Source: Hyphomicrobiales bacterium
GTDB lineage: Bacteria > Pseudomonadota > Alphaproteobacteria > Rhizobiales > Beijerinckiaceae
Reading direction: 5' to 3'
Assembly (NCBI GenBank): GCA_900473415.1
Contig: UCLR01000020.1
Location: 21,469 to 85,468 of the forward strand
Length of the DNA stretch: 64,000 nt
Part shown: in pieces, positions 61,376 through 64,000 of the stretch
Numbering within the stretch: position 1 is the stretch's first letter
Layout of the letters: every line of letters begins with the position of its first letter
The notes under the pieces: model-generated
The model's database searches: none
Seen by the model: only the letters and a program-made list of their open reading frames with translations
Told to the model about the DNA's origin: nothing
Made by a program: the position numbers and the translations under genes

Positions 61376-62860
61376 ATGCGCATCGCCGTTCTACAGTTCG
61401 CTCATGAGACCGTGACGTTCCTCCCGAACGACACCACGCGGGAGGACTTCATCTACCCGGGCTCGCCGGCCAGCGGCGAGGCGCTGCTGGCGACCGATCC
61501 GAAGGGCTATACGGGCGGCTTCGTGCAGGTCGCACGCGAATATGGCGATGTCGAATTGATCGGCATCACGTCGCCGCTTTGGCCCCGCACCGGCACAGGA
61601 TCGGGCTGGATCACCCAGGACGCCTATGAACATTTCCTCGGCGTCATGATCGCGGAACTGAAGGCGCAGCCGAAGCTCGACGGCGTCTACATGGCGCTTC
61701 ACGGAGCGTTGGCCGTGCGCGGCGTGCCTCGTCCGGAAGCCGATATCGCGCGGCGCGTCCGCGAGGCGGTCGGCAAGGACGCCGTTCTCTCGGCCACCTT
61801 CGATCCGCATGGCAATGAGGACGAGGCCTTCCTCCAGCACGCCGACTTGGCGTTCTGCGTCAAATACTTCCCGCACTACGACATGCATCTGCAGGGCGAG
61901 CGTGCCGCGCGAATGCTGGTCAGGGCCATCCGCGGCAGCTTCAAGCCTGTTCATCGCGCGATCCGGATTCCGATTATCGCGCCGACGGTCGTGATGTGGA
62001 CAGGCGCCTCGCCTTGGTCCGATCTCGTCCAGCGGGCGCTGATCTGGGAGGCGCGCGAGCCGGACGTGTTCGTGAATGTCTTCTTCGGCTTTCCCTGGTC
62101 GGACGTGCCCGATTCCGGGATGAGCCTGCAGGTCCTGACGAACGGCGACGCCGGTCTTGCAGACCGCGTGATCGGCGACATGGCCGCCTGGATCTGGCAG
62201 CGGCGCCAAGCCCTTCTCAAGACCGTCAAGATCTACGCGATGGAGCAAGGCGTCGCGCTGGCCCGCGAGGCCGTGCTGGCCGGTAAATCGCCTGTCGTGC
62301 TCGCCGACTATAGCGACCGCTCAGGCTACGCCACCTGGCTTTTGCAGGAGATCATCGCGCAGAAGCTCGAGCGCACTCTGATCGCTACCGTCGTGTCCCC
62401 CGATGCCATTCGTTCAACTCGGGCGGCCGGCTTGCGCCCAGGCGATGCATTCGATGCCGAGGTCGGGGGTCTGTTCGATGTATCGGCCGGCGAGCCAGTC
62501 CGCATCTCGGGCACGATCCGCGATATCGGCGCGGCATCGAGCGGAAAGGCCAACCAATGCGTCTGCGTGAGCTTCGGCAAGGGCAATGTGTTGCTGCTCA
62601 GCCCCTATCTCGTCCAGATCATGGAGCCAACGGACCTTTGGGAACTCGGTCTCAGGCCCGAGGAATTCGATGTCATCGCGATCAAGTCGCGCGTACATTT
62701 TCGCCGGGGCTTCGACGACAGCGGCTTCGCGCCGACTATCCTTCTGGTCGAGCCGCCGAAGCCGTTCCTGGGAACGGTGCATCTCGAGGCGTTGCCTTAC
62801 GCGAATTTGACGCTGAGAGACTACTATCCCTACGGCAATCCGCGTTTTCCGCAGGAGTAG
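61376..62860 (+). CDS. M81 family / MlrC-like metallopeptidase
   Basis: 494 residues from ATG 61376; GTG 61361, overlapping the previous stop as GTGA, is possible. It begins MRIAVLQFAHETVTF, the MlrC start, and has MALHGALAVRGV (about 107-118), LSATFDPHGN (about 140-149) with metal-binding Asp/His, and VVMWTGASPWSDL. The C-terminal MlrC domain follows with VLADYSDRSGYAT. MlrC was named for linear microcystin peptide breakdown, but most relatives occur in catabolic operons with peptide-type importers and hydantoinases and probably cleave small amides. It is the last gene of the operon, directly after the orphan peptide-binding protein. Confidence 0.88.
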   Translation: MRIAVLQFAHETVTFLPNDTTREDFIYPGSPASGEALLATDPKGYTGGFVQVAREYGDVELIGITSPLWPRTGTGSGWITQDAYEHFLGVMIAELKAQPKLDGVYMALHGALAVRGVPRPEADIARRVREAVGKDAVLSATFDPHGNEDEAFLQHADLAFCVKYFPHYDMHLQGERAARMLVRAIRGSFKPVHRAIRIPIIAPTVVMWTGASPWSDLVQRALIWEAREPDVFVNVFFGFPWSDVPDSGMSLQVLTNGDAGLADRVIGDMAAWIWQRRQALLKTVKIYAMEQGVALAREAVLAGKSPVVLADYSDRSGYATWLLQEIIAQKLERTLIATVVSPDAIRSTRAAGLRPGDAFDAEVGGLFDVSAGEPVRISGTIRDIGAASSGKANQCVCVSFGKGNVLLLSPYLVQIMEPTDLWELGLRPEEFDVIAIKSRVHFRRGFDDSGFAPTILLVEPPKPFLGTVHLEALPYANLTLRDYYPYGNPRFPQE

Positions 62861-63304
62861 TGCTGCTTTTGTGCCGCGATTTGGATGTTGGCGGAACGCC
62901 AGAGCAGGCCGCGGAAGCCGACCCATCCAAACGCGCGCGGCAGCTCAGGTCGGCCCTATTGCAGGCCAGCCCGCGCCCCGGCCGACACTGACCATTGCTC
63001 ACTCTCGGAACTTCTAGGCAGGGCTGGCGCATCGAGCGCCTGCTCGTCTTACGACTGGCAATGAGTGACACAGTCAGGCCTGCATCCGCTTTGGGTGTAG
63101 GATCGAAACCTCAATCGACACGTCCAGCGAGCAAAATGCTCGGGGCGCGATATCCTCATTCGTCTTGGGGGCAGCCTAGCAGCCCCGGTCGAAGCGCGTC
63201 AGACCGTTCTCCGCGCTGCCAAATCAGAACCGCTCGCGGGGCGGAATCGTGCGAGGCACGAAGCTTCGCAAGTGCCGGCCGCGCGCACGCTCGCCTATCG
63301 AGTT
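62861..63304. other. Gene-free stretch
   Basis: 444 bases between the M81-type gene and the truncated MaoC gene. Open frames here have no family signal. No strong hairpin or member of the interspersed repeat was found. Confidence 0.4.
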
Positions 63305-63937
63305 TTACACAGCGTAGGAGAAGTGGCCGCCGCTGATCACCGTCTGGGCGCGATTGCGCACGCTGCATCGAAACACAGCCAGGCCAGCCGCCTCTCGCCA
63401 GATCTCGGTCGTTATGCTTTCACCAGGAAAGACAGGGCTTGAAAACCTTGCTGCGATCGACCGAAAGCGGGACGGGTCGTAGGCGCAAAGCGCCTTCATC
63501 AAGGCATGCCCGGCGATGCCGAACGTCGCCAGCCCGTGCAGAATCGGCCGGTCGTAGCCAGCGCGTCGAGCGATTGTTGGATCGGAATGCAGTGGGTTCA
63601 CATCTCCGCAGAGGCGATAGATCAGAGCGAGTTGAGGATGCGTTGGCAATTCGACGGTGAGGTCCGGCTCGCGTGTCGGCGGAGAATGTTGTTCGCGTGA
63701 TGCCTCCTGCTTTCCTCCGAATCCGCCGTCGCCGCGACAGAATAGCGTCTGGGTCAGTGTCGCCAGCGTGCGCCCATTGATGACGTCTTCGATGCTGCGC
63801 TCCGTGACGACGAGCGCCCCGCGATCGGCCCCCTTGTCGATAACGTCCACCACATGTGCCCGGCTGCGGACCTCGCCCGTTGCGGGGAGCTCCGCATGCA
63901 CACGCAGCGACGGCATCCAGGCGGTGCCGCGCGGCAA
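63305..63937 (-). pseudogene. 5'-truncated MaoC-like dehydratase
   Basis: 210 residues to the frame's first ATG, but similarity begins only at about residue 8 (SLRVHAELPATGEVRSRAHV, inside the first hot-dog fold). The C-terminal hot-dog is complete, with the hydratase motif YRLCGDVNPLHSDPTIARRA (Asp and His catalytic pair) and ILHGLATFGIAGHALMK. Full MaoC-like two-fold enzymes have about 280 residues and hydrate enoyl-CoA compounds. About 70 N-terminal residues are missing, replaced by sequence belonging to a plus-strand LivM-like gene. It may still be expressed but is probably inactive. Confidence 0.65.
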
Positions 63938-64000
63938 GCTCTTCGGCCTCGTCAGCCTCGCCGACGATCGGGCGCTGTATTGGCTGGTCGCCGTGATCTT
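63906..64000 (+). pseudogene. 5'-truncated LivM-like permease (runs off right edge)
   Basis: From about 63906 a plus-strand frame reads SDGIQAVPRGKLFGLVSLAD, then DRALYWLVAVI, which resembles the middle of LivM permeases (GGSDGL...P...LFGL...DRAFYYL). No LivM-like sequence precedes it; instead the MaoC gene starts on the other strand at nearly the same base. The gene continues beyond the window. Confidence 0.45.

Noticed and set aside
62990..63032. Possible fifth copy of the interspersed repeat (CTGGCGC end)
   Set aside because: Only the last few bases match; the core GTCTGC and CTTTCC parts are absent.
1..64000. tRNA or rRNA genes
   Set aside because: No cloverleaf-type sequence with a GTTCRANNC loop and CCA-end context or rRNA signature was found in the gaps on either strand by eye.

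Overview
The window is GC-rich (roughly 63-66% by eye) and densely coding. It is full of ABC transporters, hydantoinase-type enzymes, GabT/GabD, IclR/LysR/LuxR/XRE-cupin regulators and a type I secretion system. This fits a soil or rhizosphere alphaproteobacterium of the Hyphomicrobiales (for example a Bosea-like or Bradyrhizobiaceae-like genome). The placement is inferred from gene content and style; there is no rRNA or other marker gene.

Layout. (1) 1-12.75 kb is an accessory island. It holds a cut-off SAGC-motif protein and a membrane protein (+). Next come an LCAT-type lipase and a trypsin-protease/NUC1-endonuclease fusion (-). Divergent from these are an EAD1-like/trypsin protein, an unknown helical protein, an unknown membrane-anchored coiled-coil protein, and a membrane-anchored Dyp-type peroxidase fusion (+). 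Lipase, proteases, nuclease and an effector-associated domain together suggest a conflict or defence-type locus; this is the best candidate for an undescribed system here. (2) 13.2-22.4 kb: a sialidase remnant, gabD-gabT with a divergent MerR-XRE-cupin regulator, then a polyamine/GABA-type ABC transporter operon with its XRE-cupin regulator. (3) 22.9-27 kb: a small cupin/tautomerase/hydrolase operon, then a scar zone with a flavodoxin fragment, an IS30 fragment, small unknown genes and a GGDEF protein with a doubtful 5' end. (4) 27.2-37.8 kb: a LuxR-type regulator, a ~2,026-residue RTX/cadherin-like giant protein and its type I secretion ABC and HlyD partners. (5) 37.9-38.2 kb: a PAP2 fragment and an intergenic repeat. 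(6) 38.3-48.4 kb: an eight-gene minus-strand operon (oligopeptide-type ABC importer, HyuA, HyuB, D-threonine-aldolase-like enzyme) with a divergent LysR. (7) 50.1-62.9 kb: an IclR-led plus-strand operon (HyuA, HyuB, complete Liv-type importer, cupin, an orphan peptide-type binding protein, an M81/MlrC-type metallopeptidase). (8) The right edge has a truncated MaoC gene joined back-to-back to a truncated LivM-type permease.

How the parts work together. Regions 6 and 7 are two parallel import-and-hydrolyse cassettes. Each pairs an ATP-dependent hydantoinase/oxoprolinase with its own ABC importer and regulator, consistent with use of cyclic amides or N-substituted amino acids. Region 2 couples uptake of an amine-type solute to the GABA shunt. 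Region 4 makes and exports a surface or secreted calcium-binding adhesin-like protein. At least six gene fragments and four copies of a ~45-bp intergenic repeat lie in the gaps between these blocks, suggesting the blocks were assembled by repeated insertion and deletion.
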